DNA from: an uncultured Dialister sp.
Lineage (GTDB): Bacteria; Bacillota; Negativicutes; Veillonellales; Dialisteraceae
Assembly (NCBI GenBank): GCA_934216155.1
Contig: CAKQBK010000079.1
Coordinates: forward strand, 1 to 10,940
Length of the DNA: 10,940 nt
Direction: 5' to 3'
The first letter of the stretch is position 1. The number at the start of each line of letters is the position of its first letter. The translations under genes were made by a program, and so were the position numbers. This document shows, in pieces, positions 6,434-10,940 of this stretch. Under the pieces are notes generated by a model. It worked only from the letters and a program-made list of their open reading frames with translations. It ran no database searches and was not told where the DNA came from.

Positions 6434-6723
6434 AGGCGAAGCGGAAGCCCCTGTGGAGGGATCCCATAAAAATACACAGGACAGTGTACGCTGCAGTTCG
6501 CTTACCGATGGTGAATACCATAAGCGCGCCGGGAGGTACAACTCCCGTCCAGAGGTGAAGAAAATAGAAAACGATTTTCTTCCTTGTACAACCAAATATA
6601 TGCGATTCCCTTTCAAGGGGTTGACTCGGACAAGAAAACGAAAAGTCCGCACCGAAGAAACATGTAATGACAGACGAGATTGCATAGTCTGTACCTTACC
6701 TTTTCTTCGTGTGCGGATTTTTT
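6434..6723 (+). ncRNA. Candidate structured non-coding RNA of unknown family
   Basis: About 290 nt, with TATATT (6422-6427) as a -10 candidate and a clear intrinsic terminator at its end. Stems seen in order: CCTGTG (6450-6455)/CACAGG (6475-6480); CGCTTA (6499-6504)/TAAGCG (6521-6526) with inner TGGT/ACCA around a GAAT loop; GGCG (6435-6438) could close both with CGCC (6527-6530); CGGGAG (6530-6535)/CTCCCG (6542-6547); and GAAGAAAAT (6557-6565)/ATTTTCTTC (6574-6582). The six-base loop GTACAA (6536-6541) is fully complementary to TTGTAC (6584-6589), predicting a pseudoknot that encloses the last stem. CGGAC (6627-6631) can pair with GTCCG (6645-6649), which is also the 5' side of the terminator, so a weak alternative fold exists. 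I do not recognise RNase P, tmRNA, SRP, 6S or T-box signatures. The next gene has its own promoter, which favours a stand-alone RNA over a leader. Confidence 0.55.
6641..6723 (+). terminator. Intrinsic terminator of the candidate RNA
   Basis: The segment GTCCGCACCGAAGAAA (6645-6660) pairs with TTTCTTCG and TGTGCGGA (6702-6717) over about 16 base pairs with one bulged T. T6 follows directly (6718-6723). The large apical loop holds an inner stem CAGAC (6671-6675)/GTCTG (6687-6691). A separate perfect hairpin GTCATTTGC/GCAAATGAC follows at 6724-6744. Confidence 0.85.
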
Positions 6724-6743
6724 GTCATTTGCTTTGCAAATGA

Positions 6744-6922
6744 CAGTGAGGAGTGAGGAATTAGGAGTGAGGAGTGATGGTAGCGGCCCACAATTCATAT
6801 AGGGCCGCATTTTTAATATAATGAATACCCAGAAGTTATATAAAAAGGGGTATTGGGGCGCTTCTAAATTTTGTGCGCCCCTTCCACCACTACGCACTTC
6901 GCACTCCTCACTACGCACTTCT
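6744..6922. repeat. Composite palindromic element, full copy
   Basis: The left outer arm is heptamers (GTGAGGA, GTGAGGA, ATTAGGA, GTGAGGA; 6746-6776) and the right outer arm is the inverted, diverged set CACTACG, CACTTCG, CACTCCT (6886-6922). Inside are two stems: GCGGCCC (6783-6789)/GGGCCGC (6802-6808), and GGGGCGC (6855-6861)/GCGCCCC (6875-6881). Same plan as 2580-2729. Its right half matches 8133-8180 closely, including GGTATTGGGGCGCT and GCGCCCCTTCCACCACT. Confidence 0.85.
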
Positions 6923-6954
6923 CTATCAAAAATGAATAAATGACCACTCACTAA

Positions 6955-6984
6955 CTAACAACTATCAACAAAATAAGCTATAAT
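6955..6984 (+). promoter_or_regulatory. Promoter of the enoyl-CoA hydratase family gene
   Basis: Consensus -10 TATAAT (6979-6984) with CTAACA (6955-6960) as -35 at 18 bases spacing. The -35 falls within a short repeat-like stretch (CTAACTAACAACTATCAACA). The start site would be near 6991, giving a leader of about 34 bases with AAAGGAGG (7010-7017) as ribosome site. Confidence 0.65.
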
Positions 6985-7024
6985 AGAGACAACCATATAG
7001 TGTTTTCCAAAAGGAGGTTTTCCC

Positions 7025-7822
7025 ATGAATTACCAAATGATTCACTATGAAATTTCCAAATCCATTGCCACTATCACCTTGGACTATGCACCCACGCTGA
7101 ATGCGCTGGACATGAATATGTCTTTGGAACTGGAAGATGCACTGCACCAGGCCGAAGCAGATGAATCGGTCAAAGTGGTGGTTCTCGCCGGTGCCGGTCG
7201 TGCTTTCAGTGGCGGCGGAGACATTCGTTTCATGAAAGCCCATTGTGATGAACCTGATTTTGCAAAGAAATCCATGGGACCTCTGGCTGGAAAGCTGTCT
7301 GAAATCGTACTGTACATGAAGAAAATGTCCAAGATCATCATCTGCGCTGTTTCCGGTGCCTGTGCCGGCGGAGCAGCGAACTTGGCTTTTGCCTGCGATT
7401 TCATTTATGCAGCAGACAACGCAAAATTCCTGCAAGCCTTCGTGGGCATCGGTCTTTGCCCCGATACAGGCGGCGTGTATTTTCTGCCCCGCATGATTGG
7501 CTCCCACCGTGCCTTCGACATGTTCGTCACCGGCCGCATTGTCACCGCTCAGGAAGCCTATGACATTGGCCTTCTGAAAGAAGTCACCACCAAGGAAGAC
7601 CTGATGCCCACCGTTTACGGTTTCGCAGAAAAACTCACAAAAGGACCTACCCTGGCGTATAGAAATATGAAAAAGCTCATGTTTGAAAGCATGTACAAAG
7701 GCTTTGAAGAATACATGAAAGCCGAATCGGTCTACCTGGGCCAGTGCTCCTCTTCGGAAGATTTCAAAGAAGGGATTACAGCATTCTTAGAGAAGCGTCC
7801 AGCAGAATTTAAAGGGAAATAA
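7025..7822 (+). CDS. Enoyl-CoA hydratase/isomerase (crotonase) family protein
   Basis: 265 residues, the full single-domain crotonase fold, cytoplasmic, acting on an acyl-CoA thioester. The oxyanion-hole segments are present: GAGRAFSGGGDIR (56-68) and SGACAGGAANLAFACD (110-125). The two catalytic glutamates of true enoyl-CoA hydratases are absent: the positions correspond to Asn119 and Phe139. Instead Asp147 in CPDTGG sits where PaaG-like isomerases carry an acidic residue. An isomerase-type or other crotonase-superfamily reaction is therefore more likely than simple crotonyl-CoA hydration. The C-terminal 190-265 region is the usual helical trimerisation part. ATG 7025 follows AAAGGAGG at 7 bases. 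The gene is single, with its own promoter, and no neighbouring CoA transferase or dehydrogenase is in the window, so the pathway is unknown. Confidence 0.88.
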   Translation: MNYQMIHYEISKSIATITLDYAPTLNALDMNMSLELEDALHQAEADESVKVVVLAGAGRAFSGGGDIRFMKAHCDEPDFAKKSMGPLAGKLSEIVLYMKKMSKIIICAVSGACAGGAANLAFACDFIYAADNAKFLQAFVGIGLCPDTGGVYFLPRMIGSHRAFDMFVTGRIVTAQEAYDIGLLKEVTTKEDLMPTVYGFAEKLTKGPTLAYRNMKKLMFESMYKGFEEYMKAESVYLGQCSSSEDFKEGITAFLEKRPAEFKGK

Positions 7823-7887
7823 CTTAGGGTTATTATTCTACTAGATACCGATTTCTAACATAGCAAGACACCACTTTTCACCAGGTT

Positions 7888-7946
7888 AAAAGGGTTATGA
7901 AAGGGTATGAGACTAACCACAGTTTCATACCCTTTTATAACCCTTT
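7888..7946. repeat. 26-bp-arm palindrome, relative of 4418-4476
   Basis: The left arm 7888-7913 and right arm 7921-7946 are complementary except for two positions that can form G-U pairs, around a 7-base loop. They share AAAGGGTTAT(A/G)AAAGGGTAT with the palindrome at 4418-4476. Like that one it lies between convergent genes (crotonase family gene and mnmA). It may serve as a terminator for the plus-strand gene; the stem ends in TTT. Confidence 0.85.
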
Positions 7947-8083
7947 CTCTATTTCAAATACTTTTTGTTAGGATTCCCTATCACCGCGCATATAACCTGC
8001 CCGAAGGGCTAACCTTTTTCTCCATCTGGAATACCAAAGGTAGCAGCACACAAAATTTGGAAACACCGCAAAATAATACATAG

Positions 8084-8129
8084 AAAAAAGGACTTGGTGC
8101 AATACAATGATTTCACCCAAGTCCTTTTT
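8084..8129. terminator. Bidirectional intrinsic terminator
   Basis: AAAAAGGACTTGG (8085-8097) pairs with CCAAGTCCTTTTT (8117-8129), extended by TG/CA next to the loop. It gives a T5 tail on the plus strand and a T6 tail on the minus strand. It lies between the convergent crotonase-family gene and mnmA and should stop transcription from both. Confidence 0.8.
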
Positions 8130-8132
8130 CTA

Positions 8133-8212
8133 AAAAGAGGGTATTGGGGCGCTATATAATTTGATGCGCCCCTTCCACCACTCCTCACTCCTCATTCCTA
8201 ACTCCTCACTCT
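8133..8212. repeat. Half copy of the composite palindromic element
   Basis: Stem GGGGCGC (8146-8152)/GCGCCCC (8166-8172) with loop TATATAATTTGAT, followed by heptamers CACTCCT, CACTCCT, CATTCCT, AACTCCT (from about 8178). It corresponds to the right half of 6744-6922. No left heptamer arm is present, so the element is solitary or truncated, abutting the terminator at 8084-8129. Confidence 0.8.
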
Positions 8213-8254
8213 ATATTAGGGTGATACATAACAAATGAGAAGCTCAAATTTATT

Positions 8255-9313
8255 TTACAAAGCCCGCAAAATAGTGCCTCCGCCAATCAAGCGGTCATCA
8301 TCGTAAAACACCACAGACTGTCCGCTGGTGATGGCTCTTTGGGGTTCGTCAAACTTGACAACGGCCCGGCCATTTTCTCCGATGGTGACCAAGCAATCAT
8401 GGACGCGGATGCCATAACGGATTTTGGCCTGACAACGGAATTCCTGAGCCGGTATTTCATCATCGGTGAAATGGAGTTCATCGGCCAGAAGGCGGGTGCG
8501 GAACAGGTCTTCATTGCTTCCTACCACCACCTGCTTCTTTTCTGAACGAAGGGCTACCACATACAATGGTGTTTTCGCCGCAATGCCGAGGCCCTTTCTC
8601 TGCCCAATGGTATAGTAGGGAATGCCCCTATGCTGTCCTAGCACATGCCCTTTGGTGTCCACAATATTTCCTGGCTGGAACGCTTCCGGCGCGTGGTTCT
8701 GTAAAAATTCTACATAGGATGTTTCGCTGGTAAGGAAACAAATATCCTGTGATTCTGCTTTATTATAAGTAGGAAGGCCTTTTTCTTTGGAAATCAGACG
8801 GGTGTCTTTCTTGAAGGTGCGGCCCAGTGGGAAAATGATATGAGCCAACTGATCCTGGGTCAAGTGGTACATCATATAAGACTGGTCTTTTCCCAAATCA
8901 AGCCCTTTGTGCACTTCATATTTTCCCCGTTCCGGATTGAAGAGGATTCTGGCATAATGACCGGTCGCAAAATAGGGCGCATCGAAATGTTTCCGCACTT
9001 CATCGTAGAAAAGGCCGAATTTTACTTTGAAATCACACATCATGCAAGGATTGGGGGTCATCCCTTTGGTGTAGGCATCAATGAAATAGTTCAATACATA
9101 TTTCTGATATACCTCTCGCACATCTACCACCTGGAAGGGAATGCCTAAGAGATCTGCCATAGCTTTGGCACCGGCAATTTCCTCATCCTGTCCATCAAAC
9201 TGGTGCATGGTGGCACCATACACCTCATAGCCCGCTTCCATCAAAAGTTTCGCCGTCAAGGTGCTATCCACCCCGCCGGACATGGCCACTACTACTTTTT
9301 TCTTTTCTGTCAT
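8255..9313 (-). CDS. mnmA: tRNA-specific 2-thiouridylase MnmA
   Basis: Installs the 2-thio group on wobble U34 of tRNA Lys, Glu and Gln in the cytoplasm, using sulfur relayed from a cysteine desulfurase. 352 residues. Ordered motifs: P-loop of the N-type ATP pyrophosphatase SGGVDST (12-18); TPNPCMMCDFKVKFG (86-100) with the catalytic Cys93; ATGHYAR (116-122); KDQSYMMYHL (142-151); AESQDICF (187-194) with the second catalytic Cys192; HRGIPYYTIGQRKGLGI (228-244); and a C-terminal beta domain. The SQDICF form marks the shorter subtype. Cys90 replaces the Asp common in the NPDxxC motif, giving a CxxC plus distant Cys set. ATG 9313 follows AAAGGA on the minus strand at 7 bases. No sulfur-transfer partner gene is in the window. 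Confidence 0.95.
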   Translation of the reverse strand: MTEKKKVVVAMSGGVDSTLTAKLLMEAGYEVYGATMHQFDGQDEEIAGAKAMADLLGIPFQVVDVREVYQKYVLNYFIDAYTKGMTPNPCMMCDFKVKFGLFYDEVRKHFDAPYFATGHYARILFNPERGKYEVHKGLDLGKDQSYMMYHLTQDQLAHIIFPLGRTFKKDTRLISKEKGLPTYNKAESQDICFLTSETSYVEFLQNHAPEAFQPGNIVDTKGHVLGQHRGIPYYTIGQRKGLGIAAKTPLYVVALRSEKKQVVVGSNEDLFRTRLLADELHFTDDEIPAQEFRCQAKIRYGIRVHDCLVTIGENGRAVVKFDEPQRAITSGQSVVFYDDDRLIGGGTILRAL

Positions 9314-9331
9314 AGGATAATCCTTTCTCTG

Positions 9332-9403
9332 GAGAAGTTAGCAGTTAGCGGTAAGCCGTTCACAGTTTCTGCCTACTGCTTACCGCTAACTGCCAACTTT
9401 CTC
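9332..9403. repeat. Heptamer inverted repeat in the mnmA leader
   Basis: The left arm contains AGTTAGC, AGTTAGC, GGTAAGC (9332-9356) and pairs with 9378-9403 over about 25 bases with one mismatch and a one-base length difference. The arm begins 5 bases upstream of the mnmA ribosome site, so the mnmA mRNA should carry a strong hairpin directly before it. Confidence 0.85.
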
Positions 9404-9416
9404 ACAAACCATCATT

Positions 9417-9459
9417 CCGGGGGAAGTCCCCAGAAAAATCTCATCGGAGTGAAAGTCCG
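9417..9459 (-). other. Two small hairpins at the 5' end of the mnmA leader
   Basis: On the plus strand GGGG AAGT CCCC (9420-9431) and CGGA...TCCG (9445-9459, loop GTGAAAG) form two small stems. Both contain AAGTCC and read on the minus strand as GGACTT followed by CCG and ATGA, as if duplicated. They lie just after the probable mnmA start site. No known riboswitch is recognised; they may be chance. Confidence 0.35.
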
Positions 9460-9475
9460 AAGGATATGCTCGTTT

Positions 9476-9481
9476 ATTATA
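9476..9481 (-). promoter_or_regulatory. Candidate mnmA -10 box
   Basis: Minus-strand TATAAT (complement at 9476-9481) in an AT-rich stretch. No good -35 is found 16-18 bases upstream. It would give an mRNA leader of roughly 155 bases holding the hairpins at 9417-9459 and 9332-9403. Confidence 0.45.
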
Positions 9482-9513
9482 TCAAATAAAAAGAAAATAC
9501 TAAAGAAGTTTTT

Positions 9514-9612
9514 AGTGACTGGTAACTGGTGACTGGTGACTAGTGACTAGTAGCTAGGGATTAGGGATTACCTACCAACAACTAACAACCAACAACCTAT
9601 AACTAACAATAA
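9514..9612. repeat. Heptamer array running into a coding region
   Basis: Eight 7-base units in register (AGTGACT, GGTAACT, GGTGACT, GGTGACT, AGTGACT, AGTAGCT, AGGGATT, AGGGATT; 9514-9569), then after one base six more (CCTACCA, ACAACTA, ACAACCA, ACAACCT, ATAACTA, ACAATAA; 9571-9612). The second block is the 3' end of the minus-strand gene at 9568-10647, whose stop codon lies at the junction. Confidence 0.85.
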
Positions 9613-10647
9613 CATAGTTGCAGAAGCTAGAAAGAGGGATTTTCCGCGAGAAAGTCCTTTTTCTTTTGTCACAGGCAGGTCTGGAATTTTTCGAATCGTT
9701 TTCGGGACTTGCAAGGAAGAATGATGGGCTGGAGTGGTCGGTTGTTTGTCCAGTTTCTTTCCTTCTTCTATAGTGTCTATATCTTTTTCCAGCTCCTTTT
9801 TCCCTACCTCATCAAAAGAGAATTGGGATAAAAGGAATCGAAACCAGGAGAGAGCGGCTTCTTTCCCTTTTCGTTCATAGAGCGACACGCCCCGGTTTCT
9901 ACACCGGTTACACAAATTTTGATAGGTCCACCAACCATCTCTCCCATAGAGTGCTTTTCCCAAAAGAAATAGTTCTTCTAATTTTTCTTGCACTAGTTGT
10001 CGGCTTTGCACAGGATGGGACAAGAGAATCATCAGACCATAGGCCAGTTCCGCTTCCAGTTCTGCCCGCTTTTTCTGGCTCGTCTCTTCATAGATAGAAA
10101 GCAACTGGTGGTACACCATGCCCCGCTTTCCCTGTTTTCCCATCTCATAGAGCCATTCACTGGCTTCTGGGAAAGAAAGCCGCTCCATCGCTTTCCGGAA
10201 AGCTATCCCCAACTGGTAGAGAATATCCTGGATCCATCGCTCAATGTCAGAGGCATCACAGGGATGGGGATATCTCTCCGTCTCTCGAATATGGTTGATA
10301 TAGGCTGCCACTTCTACCGGACGGAGCGCTTGAAATCGCTGTTCCATATCCAGCAACAATTCTGCAGAAAGAGTATTTCCGTAATACAGGGTATTGAGTT
10401 CCATCACCAATCCCACGAAAGGTTCCGTTTCTTTCCAAAAAGAAATAGGAAAACAGTGACCACTGACCACCTTTTCCACCCAGTCCCGCGCTTCTTCCGT
10501 TGGGATTCCCACCGGCCAATAAAATTCTGCTTCGCTGCGATTGACACTTTGCCCCAACACATGATGGGCATCCTCTAAAGAAAGAGGATTCTCTTCTCCT
10601 TTACCCTGGTTTTCTAAAATATAAAATGGATTTTCTGTAAAAAACAA
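9568..10647 (-). CDS. Uncharacterised protein, NPFYIL N-terminal module, C-terminal membrane anchor
   Basis: 359 residues; function not recognised. Residues 6-50 (ENPFYIL ... DAHHVL ... NRSEAEFYWPVGIP) resemble the start of a J-like module seen in uncharacterised bacterial proteins that read NPF.IL ... R..AE..W; that comparison is from memory. Residues about 50-300 are charged and helical, without a catalytic motif, with a CNRCRNRG segment. Residues 300-335 are a Lys/Pro-rich linker. Residues about 340-359 form one hydrophobic helix, so the bulk should face the cytoplasm as a tail-anchored protein. The start is TTG (10645-10647) with GAGGAG on the minus strand 6 bases upstream; no in-frame ATG fits. 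The last about 14 residues are encoded by a heptamer array and show a seven-residue repeat (LLLVIGC / WLLVVGR), so the membrane anchor may be repeat-derived. Confidence 0.7.
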   Translation of the reverse strand: MFFTENPFYILENQGKGEENPLSLEDAHHVLGQSVNRSEAEFYWPVGIPTEEARDWVEKVVSGHCFPISFWKETEPFVGLVMELNTLYYGNTLSAELLLDMEQRFQALRPVEVAAYINHIRETERYPHPCDASDIERWIQDILYQLGIAFRKAMERLSFPEASEWLYEMGKQGKRGMVYHQLLSIYEETSQKKRAELEAELAYGLMILLSHPVQSRQLVQEKLEELFLLGKALYGRDGWWTYQNLCNRCRNRGVSLYERKGKEAALSWFRFLLSQFSFDEVGKKELEKDIDTIEEGKKLDKQPTTPAHHSSLQVPKTIRKIPDLPVTKEKGLSRGKSLFLASATMLLLVIGCWLLVVGR

Positions 10648-10664
10648 AATACACTCCTCATGTC

Positions 10665-10709
10665 AGGTCACACAGGTTACTCATGTTGCTCAGGATTCTA
10701 AGGTTTCTC
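10665..10709. repeat. Nonamer array in the leader of the 9568-10647 gene
   Basis: Five units in exact 9-base register: AGGTCACAC, AGGTTACTC, ATGTTGCTC, AGGATTCTA, AGGTTTCTC. The array begins 5 bases upstream of the ribosome site of the minus-strand gene. Words match those at 4206-4241. Confidence 0.8.
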
Positions 10710-10804
10710 GACTGCACTGAATACATCAAAAAATTATAGATATATTCTTTTTGTAACTGAATACTATGACCTGCAATTTACATTCTCATAATTTTCTTAA
10801 TTTT

Positions 10805-10834
10805 ATTATAAGACAGGTGGTCCTTGCTCTACAA
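10805..10834 (-). promoter_or_regulatory. Candidate promoter for the 9568-10647 gene
   Basis: Minus-strand TATAAT (complement at 10805-10810) with TTGTAG (complement at 10829-10834) at 18 bases spacing. A second TATAAT (complement at 10733-10738) is nearer to the gene with a poorer -35. Either could serve; the region 10710-10815 is AT-rich. Confidence 0.4.
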
Positions 10835-10865
10835 GGGAATTTGGGAAATCGGTGATATTTCAAGG

Positions 10866-10940
10866 TTCTAAGGGTTCTAAGGGTTCTAAGGGTTCTAAGG
10901 GTTCTAAGGGTTCTAAGGGTTCTAAGGGTTCTAAGGGTTC
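10866..10940. repeat. Nonamer tandem array TTCTAAGGG
   Basis: Eight perfect copies of TTCTAAGGG (10866-10937) plus a partial ninth that runs off the window, preceded by the imperfect CAAGG. Unlike most arrays here it is uniform, suggesting recent expansion. Copy number is likely to vary between strains. Confidence 0.95.

Noticed and set aside
6434..6723. T-box, RNase P, tmRNA, SRP, 6S or group I intron
   Set aside because: The diagnostic stretches are missing: the T-box TGGNACCGCG, the RNase P GAGGAAAGTCCG core, the tmRNA tag region and CCA end, and the SRP GGAAGG loop. The CAGAC...GTCTG stem resembles intron P7 only superficially and has too short a spacer.
6429..6743. 104-residue plus-strand frame over the candidate RNA
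   Set aside because: No ribosome site, no recognisable protein pattern, and it reads through all stems and the terminator. The RNA structure explains the region better.
6613..6951. 112-residue minus-strand frame across the composite repeat
   Set aside because: Its composition follows the heptamer repeat (SEECEVRSGG, LLTPNSSLLT). It is a by-product of the repeat, without a start signal.
8133..8212. Insertion sequence remnant with transposase
   Set aside because: No coding potential for a transposase and no clear target-site duplication; treated as a non-autonomous repeat.
9437..9465. Hammerhead ribozyme core on the minus strand (CCGATGAG)
   Set aside because: The core should be CTGATGAG, and no matching GAAA plus flanking stems I-III arrangement is found.
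10866..10940. CRISPR array or telomere-like repeat
   Set aside because: Units are 9 bases without spacers, so not CRISPR. Nothing suggests a chromosome end; the same class occurs inside the window.

Overview
The window looks like chromosome of an anaerobic, low-to-medium GC Firmicute, most plausibly a Negativicute of the Acidaminococcus / Phascolarctobacterium / Dialister type. This is an inference from gene content (DcuB-type C4-dicarboxylate antiporter, crotonase-fold CoA enzyme, DASS anion carrier, SQDICF-type MnmA, strong AGGAGG-like ribosome sites) and was not tested by any search. Seven protein genes cover about two thirds of the window; the rest is repeat-rich intergenic DNA. There is no sign of phage, insertion sequence, CRISPR array, tRNA or rRNA.

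Layout: 1-249 short repeats and a weak promoter; 250-1176 (+) membrane-anchored monofunctional GT51 peptidoglycan transglycosylase; 1248-2162 (-) LysR regulator; 2163-2748 a divergent intergenic region made of two composite palindromes; 2749-4155 (+) SLC13/DASS anion carrier, possibly the LysR target; 4156-4628 convergent intergenic region with a nonamer hairpin and a near-perfect 59-bp palindrome; 4629-5969 (-) DcuB; 5970-6433 dcuB promoter/operator and a 19-bp inverted repeat; 6434-6723 (+) a candidate structured non-coding RNA with a pseudoknot and a strong intrinsic terminator; 6744-6922 a composite palindromic element; 7025-7822 (+) enoyl-CoA hydratase/isomerase family protein; 7823-8254 convergent region with palindrome, bidirectional terminator and half a composite element; 8255-9313 (-) MnmA tRNA 2-thiouridylase; 9314-9567 its leader and a heptamer array; 9568-10647 (-) an uncharacterised protein with a C-terminal membrane anchor; 10648-10940 nonamer arrays.

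The metabolic theme is anaerobic carboxylate handling: DcuB would exchange fumarate/malate/aspartate for succinate, the DASS carrier would take up another anion, and the crotonase-fold protein would act on a CoA thioester. MGT and MnmA are housekeeping genes. The genes are mostly single-transcript units in convergent or divergent pairs, not operons.

The most unusual property is the intergenic DNA. Most gaps are built from short degenerate tandem words with a strict period of 7 or 9 bases, usually in inverted orientation so that the transcript would fold into a long hairpin. Each locus uses its own word. These arrays press right up to Shine-Dalgarno sites (lysR, DASS gene, mnmA, the 9568-10647 gene) and run into the 3' ends of two genes, where they encode the last residues and the stop codon. 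The structured RNA at 6434-6723 is the second item deserving follow-up.
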